The translations under genes were made by a program, and so were the position numbers. This document shows positions 7,622-14,977 of a stretch of DNA of 64,000 nt, one piece after another. The notes under the pieces were generated by a model. That model was not told the origin of the DNA, did no database searches, and saw only the letters and a program-made list of their open reading frames with translations. This stretch comes from Alcanivoracaceae bacterium (GTDB lineage Bacteria; Pseudomonadota; Gammaproteobacteria; Xanthomonadales; Marinicellaceae). The stretch covers positions 62,001 to 126,000 of the forward strand of contig JADGEI010000003.1 of assembly GCA_016744455.1 (NCBI GenBank), written 5' to 3'. Every line of letters begins with the position of its first letter. Positions within the stretch are counted from its first letter, which is position 1.

Positions 7622-9697
7622 ATGAAAAAATTTGGACATTATGAAGTCACAGCCGAACTCGGAAGAGGAGGCATGGGAGTTGTATACAAAGGTTGGGAAC
7701 CTTCCTTAAATCGTCAAGTTGCAATTAAAGTATTGGGTGATCATTTATTAAACGATAAAGACTTAGTAGAACGATTTACCCGTGAAGCGAAAGCAACCGC
7801 CGCTTTAAACCACCCAAATGTCATCCAAATCTATTATATTGGTAAAGAAGGAAACCAGCCCTATTTTGCCATGGAGTATATAGAAGGCGAATCCTTAGAT
7901 GACATTTTGAAAGGTGGAAACTCTTTGCCAGTTAAAAATGCAAAAAACATCTTAAAACAAGCTTGCAAAGGCTTGGCTGCTGCTCACAAATTAGATTTAG
8001 TTCATCGCGATATCAAACCAGCAAACCTAATGTTAACAAAAGATGGCACCTTAAAAGTTGTAGATTTTGGTATCGCACGTACAAGAGAATACGGTGACAA
8101 ACTTACAAACACAGGTGAATTTGTTGGTACACCTGGTTACTTATCACCAGAAGTTTGCATAGGTAAAGAAGTAGATCAACGTTCTGATATCTTCTCTCTT
8201 GGTATTGTTTTTTATGAAATGCTTGCAGGGAAAGTTCCCTTTGAAAATGATAGTCCATTAGGATTAATGCTAGAGGTTGTTCAATCAGAAATTCCCGATA
8301 TTCGCGAATTAAACAAAAAAGTTGATAAAAAAACTTCATACATACTCAATAAGATGATTGCAAAATCACCAGATGACAGATACCAAAGTTGTAAAGAAAT
8401 AGACCAAGAATTAGGCAACACTATTGACAATGAAACCATACCAAACATTAAGAGCAAAGCTACCGTTGTTGCACAATCAGTAAAACCTAGAGTTTCAGAT
8501 CAGATTACATTACCAGGAAGTGATGCAATAACAGCGCCTAATCTTACGCCAGTTCCACAAGCTAAAAGCGGAAAAAAATGGTTAGCTGCTGCACTATTAT
8601 TTTCCATAGTCGGAGCCGCTTCATTCGGATATTACAATGGCTACCTGCCCATACCTCATAGCACCACAACCAATAATGCAACACAATCACTTGCTTTAAT
8701 AGACAGTTCTAACGACCCCAAAGATGATTATTCCGATATACCTTCGGATAAAGTCAATGTCGAACACTCCGCTATAGAAGGCAAAGGGATTATGGCTGGT
8801 TTAGATAGCATGTTTGGTGATGATGATAACCAAGATGAAGCTAAAATAATCGACAACACTGAAATTGATTTTCCGGAAAATACACACGAAGTTGCCATTG
8901 AAAATAAAATTCAGCAACCTACTAATACAGAGATTCAAACAAACGCACAAGATCAACTAGCACACATACCAACAGACAAAACGAGAATGGAACCTAACAA
9001 CTTTCAACCAGTTGATAATAACCATACCATGACTGAAAACTCAAAACAAAACCCAAGTCAAGTTGTCGACCAAAACAAGGTTACCTTACCTGCACAGATT
9101 AGCAACAAAATTATTGCTCATACCATTGACACAAAAGAATCCATCGTCGCTGAAACTAAGGCCACCGTTCCACCTGTCTTTATAGAGTCAACTCAACATG
9201 TTGCATCAGGCGTACAAAAACAGATTACTCAGCAATCCAAACCTCCTGCTATACCACGCAACAAAGGTGTAGTAGTTATTGCTTTTGGCGATCCAGCCAT
9301 AGCCAATCCGGTTGAAAAAACACTAGAAAGTCAGTTAAAGCAAAAAAACATCAAAGTGATGAATGAACAATTTATTCCTGGTATGCGTCAATTAATAAAC
9401 AATGGTTTGGATTTAGCAGAACTAAAACACTTAATCCAAAAAAATGGTGGACAAGCAATGGTTATCGCCAATGTTAATTACGTTGGTTCCCAACAGTTGA
9501 ATTATGCTGGACGTTCAAGTGAATTAATCAACGCTCAACTAGACATCGACACTTATGACATCGTTACTGGAGATAGTATTGGCAGTGGTTTTGGTTCAAA
9601 ACTTAGCTATACTTCACTCAATGCAACCGATGAAGCCACTGATGCAGTGATGCAATACAGTAATCAACTCACCACAAGTTTAAAAGGTAAAATGTAA
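7622..9697 (+). CDS. Transmembrane Ser/Thr protein kinase (Hanks type)
   Basis: A 691-residue kinase starts at an ATG preceded by AGGGGAA. Residues 5-262 are a complete kinase domain: Gly-rich loop LGRGGMGVVYKG, ATP-binding Lys in VAIKVL (near 36), catalytic HRDIKPANLM (near 127), DFG in VVDFGIAR (near 147) and the APE-like GTPGYLSPE. One membrane segment lies near 318-340 (LAAALLFSIVGAASFGYY). The long Asn/Gln/Thr-rich region that follows would be periplasmic and ends in a folded domain (about 555-691, GVVVIAFGDPAIANP onward) that I do not recognise. There are no PASTA repeats. It is expected to phosphorylate cytoplasmic targets in response to a periplasmic signal. No cognate phosphatase is adjacent. 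Confidence 0.93.
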   Translation: MKKFGHYEVTAELGRGGMGVVYKGWEPSLNRQVAIKVLGDHLLNDKDLVERFTREAKATAALNHPNVIQIYYIGKEGNQPYFAMEYIEGESLDDILKGGNSLPVKNAKNILKQACKGLAAAHKLDLVHRDIKPANLMLTKDGTLKVVDFGIARTREYGDKLTNTGEFVGTPGYLSPEVCIGKEVDQRSDIFSLGIVFYEMLAGKVPFENDSPLGLMLEVVQSEIPDIRELNKKVDKKTSYILNKMIAKSPDDRYQSCKEIDQELGNTIDNETIPNIKSKATVVAQSVKPRVSDQITLPGSDAITAPNLTPVPQAKSGKKWLAAALLFSIVGAASFGYYNGYLPIPHSTTTNNATQSLALIDSSNDPKDDYSDIPSDKVNVEHSAIEGKGIMAGLDSMFGDDDNQDEAKIIDNTEIDFPENTHEVAIENKIQQPTNTEIQTNAQDQLAHIPTDKTRMEPNNFQPVDNNHTMTENSKQNPSQVVDQNKVTLPAQISNKIIAHTIDTKESIVAETKATVPPVFIESTQHVASGVQKQITQQSKPPAIPRNKGVVVIAFGDPAIANPVEKTLESQLKQKNIKVMNEQFIPGMRQLINNGLDLAELKHLIQKNGGQAMVIANVNYVGSQQLNYAGRSSELINAQLDIDTYDIVTGDSIGSGFGSKLSYTSLNATDEATDAVMQYSNQLTTSLKGKM

Positions 9698-9779
9698 AAG
9701 GATAGTTAATCGTGTTTTACCATGACTAAACTAACAATTCTGCATTTATTAGTGGCAAGCAATTAGGTTATATCAAAGC

Positions 9780-9811
9780 TAAATTGACAATCATTAGCAT
9801 TTGCATAGAAT
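9780..9811 (+). promoter_or_regulatory. Promoter with Fur-box-like operator, cytochrome gene
   Basis: TTGACA (9784-9789) and TAGAAT (9806-9811), 16 bases apart, form a good sigma-70 promoter. The 19-mer at 9780-9798 (TAAATTGACAATCATTAGC) matches the classical Fur consensus GATAATGATAATCATTATC at 14 of 19 positions by my count and covers the -35. The predicted transcript start near 9818 supports the ATG at 9840. Confidence 0.6.
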
Positions 9812-9839
9812 GTATGATTCTAGTAACCTAATTACAAAA

Positions 9840-10274
9840 ATGAAATTTAAACCTTGGTTTAAAAAAATACTCTACACGACTCTTGTCATAAGCTGGTGTA
9901 CAGGGTTATCGTACTATATTGCAAACAACTGGTTCATGATAGACGGTGAATTTGGACCAGAAAAACAACCATGGCAGTATAATGTATTAATGCTTCATGG
10001 TGCAGCTGCTTTTATTATGTTGATGGCTTTCGGCTCCATACTAACCCATCATGTTCCAAATGTGTGGCGAACCAAACGTTTAAGGAAAATTGGCATCACT
10101 TTAACTAGCTTTATTGTGATTCAATCGTTATCAGCCTATCTTCTTTATTATTTAGCCAACGAATTCATTAGGGATATAACATCTTATCTTCACTTAATCA
10201 TCGGATTAAGCCTTCCACTAGCCTTGATTTTACATATCATAATCGGTAAAAAAAAGCCGTTCAAAAAACAATAA
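9840..10274 (+). CDS. Four-helix membrane protein, putative di-haem cytochrome b
   Basis: A 144-residue inner-membrane protein from the ATG at 9840; upstream TTG (9801) and ATG (9810) lie inside the predicted promoter. Four hydrophobic helices are seen near residues 10-30, 48-68, 82-104 and 115-136. Helix 2 starts with MLHGAAAF and ends with LTHHVP; helix 4 starts with YLHLIIG and ends with LILHIIIG. Helices 2 and 4 have the same orientation, so the four His positions would give two bis-His haem sites, one at each membrane face, as in small b-type cytochromes and DUF4405-like proteins. I infer electron transfer across the inner membrane, possibly to the exported FMN protein encoded at 12490. 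The haem role is predicted and not shown. Confidence 0.65.
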   Translation: MKFKPWFKKILYTTLVISWCTGLSYYIANNWFMIDGEFGPEKQPWQYNVLMLHGAAAFIMLMAFGSILTHHVPNVWRTKRLRKIGITLTSFIVIQSLSAYLLYYLANEFIRDITSYLHLIIGLSLPLALILHIIIGKKKPFKKQ

Positions 10275-10307
10275 ATGCGTTAAATTTAAGAATATTTAAT
10301 TTATTTA

Positions 10308-10336
10308 TTGCTAATGAGAATGATTATCATTACACT
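10308..10336 (+). promoter_or_regulatory. Fur box in the promoter of the Fur-like gene
   Basis: The 19-mer at 10316-10334 (GAGAATGATTATCATTACA) matches the Fur consensus at 15 of 19 positions and contains a perfect palindrome AATGAT-T-ATCATT. It fills the spacer of a promoter-like pair, TTGCTA (10308-10313) and TACACT (10331-10336), 17 bases apart. Repression by Fe-Fur is the simplest reading. Confidence 0.75.
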
Positions 10337-10381
10337 GTATCTTAATGGTTTCCCCTCAAACCATTTTTGTTAAGTTAGTTT

Positions 10382-10470
10382 AATTGTGAACTGAATAATT
10401 TATTACACAATAATAGGTATTGTCTTTTTCCACTCCTTAAGATTGTACCGCCTCAATTCAGTTCACAGTT
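10382..10470. repeat. 15-bp inverted repeat in leader of Fur-like gene
   Basis: AATTGTGAACTGAAT (10382-10396) and ATTCAGTTCACAGTT (10456-10470) pair over 15 positions with a single mismatch, enclosing a 59-base loop. They lie between the Fur box and the start codon at 10527, so they would be in the mRNA leader. They could be an RNA structure, a distant pair of operator half-sites, or remains of a small element. Confidence 0.7.
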
Positions 10471-10526
10471 ATCTACTCTACAATTAATCTTTTTATATGT
10501 CTCATACCGATAATCGGGGAAAATTT

Positions 10527-11168
10527 ATGAATACAAATAGTTACAAGCTGAGTTTAAAACAACACAATAATCAAACCTGTCTACAATTGCATCAAAATGG
10601 TTTGCAAATAAGAAAATGGTTTGGTTCTTTTGCTACCATGGTTTTTAATAGGATCATAAGGAAATATTCAACTATCAAACAAAGTCAAACAACTGCCTAT
10701 TTAAGGAAAAACCAGATGCATGGATTGTTTACCGAAGTTACTTGTTTATATCAGCAGGCACTATGTCATTACAAAGTAGAGCAGGACTTGATAAAAATTA
10801 AACCCCCTAAAAACTATTGCTGTATTGCAGAGTCCTTATTATTACATATTCGCATGAACGAGATTCACCCAAGCCATGATGACTTACTCTGCTTCTTCTT
10901 AGATGTCTATCAAAATCGCGATTATAAAATTTTCTCAGAAACAATAACACTATTATTAAACCATAACTTAATACAAGTAATAAATACAACGTGTGGAAAA
11001 ATATTCTACGATAAAAACCCCGAACCCCATGACCACATCTATTTTAAAGAGCACGACAAACTAGTAGATTGTGACAACGAAACTTCCTCATTTCTAGAAA
11101 GTTTAACTCATGTCAAAATCGATACCTCAGACGAAGCCAATATTTACTGCATTTCTGAAATTAAATAA
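10527..11168 (+). CDS. Divergent Fur-family-like protein
   Basis: A 213-residue protein; the ATG at 10527 is chosen over one at 10497 because GGGGA lies seven bases upstream. The N-terminal 100 residues are unlike anything I recognise. From about residue 112 it follows the Fur pattern: HPSHDDLLCFFLDVYQN (compare HxSAEDLY), a helix KIFSETITLLLNHNLIQVI where Fur has its recognition helix and LATVYRTL motif, then CGKIFYDKNPEPHDHIYF, matching the Fur segment GK-x-x-Y-E-x-x-x-x-H-H-x-H. The HDH metal motif is kept, but the CxxC of the structural zinc site is missing (HIYFKEHDKLVDCD), and the recognition helix lacks the usual TVYR. It may be an altered metal sensor or a non-DNA-binding relative. 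Confidence 0.6.
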   Translation: MNTNSYKLSLKQHNNQTCLQLHQNGLQIRKWFGSFATMVFNRIIRKYSTIKQSQTTAYLRKNQMHGLFTEVTCLYQQALCHYKVEQDLIKIKPPKNYCCIAESLLLHIRMNEIHPSHDDLLCFFLDVYQNRDYKIFSETITLLLNHNLIQVINTTCGKIFYDKNPEPHDHIYFKEHDKLVDCDNETSSFLESLTHVKIDTSDEANIYCISEIK

Positions 11169-11183
11169 ATAAAATATTTTAAT

Positions 11184-11216
11184 CTTATTGATTATCATTT
11201 TCATTTGCATTACAAT
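11184..11216 (+). promoter_or_regulatory. Fur-box-like promoter of porin/FMN-protein operon
   Basis: The 19-mer at 11184-11202 (CTTATTGATTATCATTTTC) matches the Fur consensus at 14 of 19. It overlaps TTGATT (11188-11193), which with TACAAT (11211-11216) makes a 17-base-spaced promoter. The core ATCATT..CATTTGCAT is shared with the promoter at 9784. Confidence 0.65.
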
Positions 11217-11253
11217 TCGCTCTAGCCATAACCTAATATAAAAAGGAAAAACA

Positions 11254-12471
11254 ATGATCAAAAACACCTTATTGGTAACCACTCTTATTGGATGTGGAAT
11301 GAATACCGCAAACGCTACTGAAACACCAAGTGCAGCTGAAATGTGGAGAATCATCCAACAACAACAAGCCACAATTGAACAATTAAAATCTCAAATAAAC
11401 AGCACTTCTCAAAAAATAGTAAAACAACAAGAAAAAGTTGAACAAACAGCCCAAGTCATCGAAGTTATCAGCGACTCAATAGATAACTCAACAACTCAAC
11501 AAGAGTCAAAATATAAATTTGGTGGTTATGGCGAACTTCATTATGGCAATACCGACAAAGGCAACACAATTGATTTCCATCGTTTTGTGCTTTTCAACGG
11601 CTATCAATTCAATGAAAGCACACGATTCTATTCAGAATTAGAAATTGAACACGCCTTAAGTGGCAATGGTAAACCCGGTGAAGTAGAAGTAGAACAAGCC
11701 TTTATCGAACACAGGTTTAATCAAAACAGTAAAATGACAGCTGGTGTATCACTGCTACCTGTTGGTATATTAAATGAAACACACGAACCTAATACTTTTT
11801 ATGGCGTGGAGCGAAACAACGTAGAAAAAAACATCATCCCTGCCACATGGTGGTCAGCTGGATTAGGCTTTTCTCAAGAAGTTAGTAACACATTAGGTTT
11901 AGATATCTACGTCGGTGATGGGTTAAATGTTCCTACATCTGGTTCTAAAGCCTTTTTAATTCGATCAGGTCGACAAAAAGTAGCTAAAGCAACTGCCAAT
12001 GATGGGTCAGTAACAGGCCGTGTAAGATTTAACCCTCTTAACAACTTACAGTTAAATGCCACGTTAATGTACCAACAAGATATCACTCAAGGTGCTTTAG
12101 GTATAAGTGCCATGTTGTTCGAAGCCAATGCTCAATATACAACCAATGGATTCACCCTAAAAGCCCTTTATGCGGCATGGAATTTAGATGACCAAGTGAA
12201 TGCCATTGCAGCTGGGAGAGAGGAGCAATCTGGTTACTTCATTGAACCATCCTATCGTTTTGGCTCCAGCAATCAGTACGGTATTTTTGCCCGTTATGCC
12301 AATTGGGATAACAATGCAGGGAATGATAATGTCGACACAGATATCACCCAAATTGATCTTGGATTTAACTATTGGCTGACACCTAGGGTAGTCTTTAAAG
12401 CCGATTATCAAGACCAATCTGGTGCCTCGGATGAGGATGGTATTCACTTAGGTGTTGGCTACTCATTTTAA
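11254..12471 (+). CDS. Outer-membrane porin with N-terminal coiled coil
   Basis: A 405-residue outer-membrane protein with AAGGA upstream of its ATG. A signal peptide (MIKNTLLVTTLIGCGMNTANA) is followed by a coiled coil near 30-85 (MWRIIQQQQATIEQLKSQ and a long Gln/Lys/Glu run), as in porins whose periplasmic trimer stalk contacts peptidoglycan. From about residue 88 (YKFGGYGELHYG) alternating beta strands run to a C-terminal aromatic, GIHLGVGYSF, which fits the BAM recognition end. It resembles the phosphate-selective OprO/OprP-type porins in overall look, but substrate cannot be read from this. It is 18 bases upstream of the FMN-binding gene and behind a Fur-box promoter, so its expression probably rises under iron limitation. 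Confidence 0.85.
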   Translation: MIKNTLLVTTLIGCGMNTANATETPSAAEMWRIIQQQQATIEQLKSQINSTSQKIVKQQEKVEQTAQVIEVISDSIDNSTTQQESKYKFGGYGELHYGNTDKGNTIDFHRFVLFNGYQFNESTRFYSELEIEHALSGNGKPGEVEVEQAFIEHRFNQNSKMTAGVSLLPVGILNETHEPNTFYGVERNNVEKNIIPATWWSAGLGFSQEVSNTLGLDIYVGDGLNVPTSGSKAFLIRSGRQKVAKATANDGSVTGRVRFNPLNNLQLNATLMYQQDITQGALGISAMLFEANAQYTTNGFTLKALYAAWNLDDQVNAIAAGREEQSGYFIEPSYRFGSSNQYGIFARYANWDNNAGNDNVDTDITQIDLGFNYWLTPRVVFKADYQDQSGASDEDGIHLGVGYSF

Positions 12472-12489
12472 GAGTTTAATGAACTATTT

Positions 12490-13035
12490 ATGACACGTTT
12501 TCATCTACAGAAATTATTCATATTTAACAACAAAGGGCTTTTGCACACGGCCCTTTTTGTTGTTTTAGCACTATTTTTTACAACGACAATTCATGCCAAA
12601 CAGTCAGCTATTATTACTCAATTTTTAACTAAAACATTTCAACAAGATCCCCCCAAATCCCAACGTCTTTGGATAAATCAAGCAAACAAAGAAACCATAA
12701 AACGTCGACACAACCCAAGTCATATCAACCTAAACTATAAGTATTGGCAACTTGGTGAAAAAACCATATGGATATTGAATGAAATAGGGAAAGAAAGAAA
12801 CATAACCACGGGTATCGTAATTGAGAATAACAGCGTTAAAAACGTAGAAGTATTAATCTATCGAGAAACACGTGGAGGGCAAGTACAAAACGACCGATTT
12901 ACCCAGCAATACAAATCAAAAGACATCAACTCAAACCTCATCAAGGAAATTGACAGCATCAGCGGCGCCACACTCTCCGTAGACGCCCTTAACCGCCAAG
13001 TAAAACTAGCCCTTTGGCTAAACACCCTCAAATAA
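12490..13035 (+). CDS. Exported FMN-binding-domain protein
   Basis: A 181-residue protein with a long N-terminal signal (hydrophobic LLHTALFVVLALFFTTTIHA). The C-terminal half is an FMN_bind domain: TTGIVIENNSVKNVEVLIYRE is the conserved strand pair and DSISGATLSVDALNRQV (near 156-172) holds the S-G-A-T motif whose Thr is the site where ApbE attaches FMN through a phosphoester in NqrC, RnfG and related proteins. It would therefore be a periplasmic covalent flavoprotein. It shares a transcript with the porin, and the putative cytochrome b encoded at 9840 is a plausible electron donor. No apbE is in the window. An ApbE substrate role is known for the family; the partnership here is inference. 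Confidence 0.85.
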   Translation: MTRFHLQKLFIFNNKGLLHTALFVVLALFFTTTIHAKQSAIITQFLTKTFQQDPPKSQRLWINQANKETIKRRHNPSHINLNYKYWQLGEKTIWILNEIGKERNITTGIVIENNSVKNVEVLIYRETRGGQVQNDRFTQQYKSKDINSNLIKEIDSISGATLSVDALNRQVKLALWLNTLK

Positions 13036-13088
13036 AGAACAATTAACCCTATAAAAGAGACGAAAAACCAAGTAAAATACCAAAAAAT

Positions 13089-13165
13089 GCGCCTATAGTT
13101 CAACTGGATAGAATTTAGCCCTCCGAAGGCTGAGGTTGCAGGTTCGAGTCCTGCTAGGCGCACCA
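13089..13165 (+). tRNA. tRNA-Arg (anticodon CCG)
   Basis: A complete 77-base cloverleaf with encoded CCA: acceptor GCGCCTA/TAGGCGC, D arm GTTC...GAAT, anticodon stem TAGCC/GGCTG with loop CTCCGAA (anticodon CCG), T arm GCAGG-TTCGAGT-CCTGC. It decodes CGG. It marks the left border of the defence island. I saw no copy of its 3' end near the right border. Confidence 0.95.
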
Positions 13166-13381
13166 TTTTCTAGATGAAAACGAATAAAATCCAGCCCTAC
13201 TCTTTATAATAAATTCATAACATTTTTCTTTATACAAGCCAATTGACAATAATACAGAGAAAGTATATATTGTTTAAACACTAAAAGAAGATAAATAAAA
13301 CACTCAAATTCCATCCATAAGCATTTGTAGTTTACCTAGATTCAAATTATATTTGGACACGATTAACAAGCAAGGACAATA

Positions 13382-14977
13382 ATGAATCAAGACGACATTA
13401 ACCAACTAGAAAAAGAGCTGTGGGATTCTGCAGATGATTTACGTGCTAACTCCAAGTTAACTGCTGGTGAGTACAAAGACCCGTTATTGGGTTTGGTGTT
13501 GTTGAGGTTTGCACAAAATCGATATGAGGATGCCAAGATACAGGTGGATAAAAACCTATCCATCAATCCACGTACAGGACAAAAGCGTGAAGCCACTAAA
13601 GATGATTACACCGCTGCAGGTGCTATTTTATTACCTGAAAAAGCCAAGTATGATTACCTGGCCAATCTTCCAGAAAGCACAGATATAGCAGATGCTATCA
13701 ACAATGCCATGAAGTTGATTGAGGCTGAGTATCCAGATTTAGCAGGTATCTTGCCTAAAAACTATCAAGAATTCGGTGACAAGCTGTTGCGTGATTTGGT
13801 TCGTGTGTTTAACAAAGATGCGGTACGTCATGCCAAAGGAGATGTGTTTGGTCGGATTTATGAGTTCTTCTTGATGAAATTCTCTATGCAAGGAGCTGGT
13901 GCTCAAGAAGGTGGTGAGTTCTTCACGCCTCCATCATTGGTTAATTTGATTGTGAACTTTATCAAACCAGACCATGGCATCATTCATGACCCTGCTTGTG
14001 GTTCGGGTGGAATGTTTGTCCAAACTGCACACTTTATCGAAGACCATAATCGCTCTGAAGATAAACCTCGTAGTGTTAATGAAGCCATCACTGTTTATGG
14101 AACCGAACTAAAAAGCAACAATACAAGATTAGCAAAAATGAATCTAGCTATCCATGGTATCGAAGGCAAAGTCATAGAAAGCAATAGTTTCTACACCAAT
14201 CCACATGACCTCACAGGTAAATGTGATTTTGTCATGGCTAATCCTCCCTTTAATGTGGATAAGATTGATGCAAAAAATAAATTTTTAGCAGAAGATTCTC
14301 GATTGCCCTTTGGCGCTCCACTGACAGGCAAAGGAACCATCAGCAATGGCAACTATCTATGGATGCAATACTTCTATAGCTATCTCAATGACCAAGGTCG
14401 TGCTGGCTTTGTCATGGCATCCTCAGCAACCGATGCAGGCAACAAAGAAAAACTCATCAGACAAAAGCTGATAGAAACAGGTGCGGTAGAATGCATCGTC
14501 TCTATTTCCAACAACTTCTTCTACACCCGGAGTTTGCCCTGTCATGTCTGGTTCTTTAATAAAGGCAAAAAAGCAGAGAACAAAGATAAAATCCTGATGA
14601 TAGATGCACGCAATACTTTTAGAAAAGTCTCCACCACCATTAATGACTTTGATGATGAACAACTACAAGGACTTACCGCTCTTATCAATGCCTTTAGAGG
14701 AGATGATTTAGAAGTCTATGCCGATAACAGTTGGTTTAACGAACACTTCACCGATAGCAACTACCAAGATGTCGAAGGACTGTGCAAAGTGGTTGACTTA
14801 ACAGAAATCAAAGAACAAGACTACAGCCTCACACCAGGTCGCTATGTCGGGGTCAAGATTGATATCGATATGGGCTTTGACTACCAAGGACGCATGAAAA
14901 AAATTCATCAAGAGCTAGACCAACTCAATAATGAAGCGAATGATTTAATGAAGCAAATTCAGTCTGTGAATTTTTGA
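13382..14977 (+). CDS. hsdM: Type I restriction-modification methyltransferase subunit
   Basis: This 531-residue subunit methylates adenine at the recognition site in a complex with HsdS. The helical N-terminal HsdM domain (MNQDDINQLEKELWDSADDLR onward) precedes a SAM-binding motif I, DPACGSGGMF (near 203), and the catalytic N6-adenine motif NPPF (near 288). FTPPSLVNLIV is the usual lead-in to motif I. The length is normal for the family. Its TGA overlaps the hsdS ATG by one base. The promoter is presumably in the 216-base gap after tRNA-Arg, which has no visible gene. It is intact and predicted active. Confidence 0.97.
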   Translation: MNQDDINQLEKELWDSADDLRANSKLTAGEYKDPLLGLVLLRFAQNRYEDAKIQVDKNLSINPRTGQKREATKDDYTAAGAILLPEKAKYDYLANLPESTDIADAINNAMKLIEAEYPDLAGILPKNYQEFGDKLLRDLVRVFNKDAVRHAKGDVFGRIYEFFLMKFSMQGAGAQEGGEFFTPPSLVNLIVNFIKPDHGIIHDPACGSGGMFVQTAHFIEDHNRSEDKPRSVNEAITVYGTELKSNNTRLAKMNLAIHGIEGKVIESNSFYTNPHDLTGKCDFVMANPPFNVDKIDAKNKFLAEDSRLPFGAPLTGKGTISNGNYLWMQYFYSYLNDQGRAGFVMASSATDAGNKEKLIRQKLIETGAVECIVSISNNFFYTRSLPCHVWFFNKGKKAENKDKILMIDARNTFRKVSTTINDFDDEQLQGLTALINAFRGDDLEVYADNSWFNEHFTDSNYQDVEGLCKVVDLTEIKEQDYSLTPGRYVGVKIDIDMGFDYQGRMKKIHQELDQLNNEANDLMKQIQSVNF

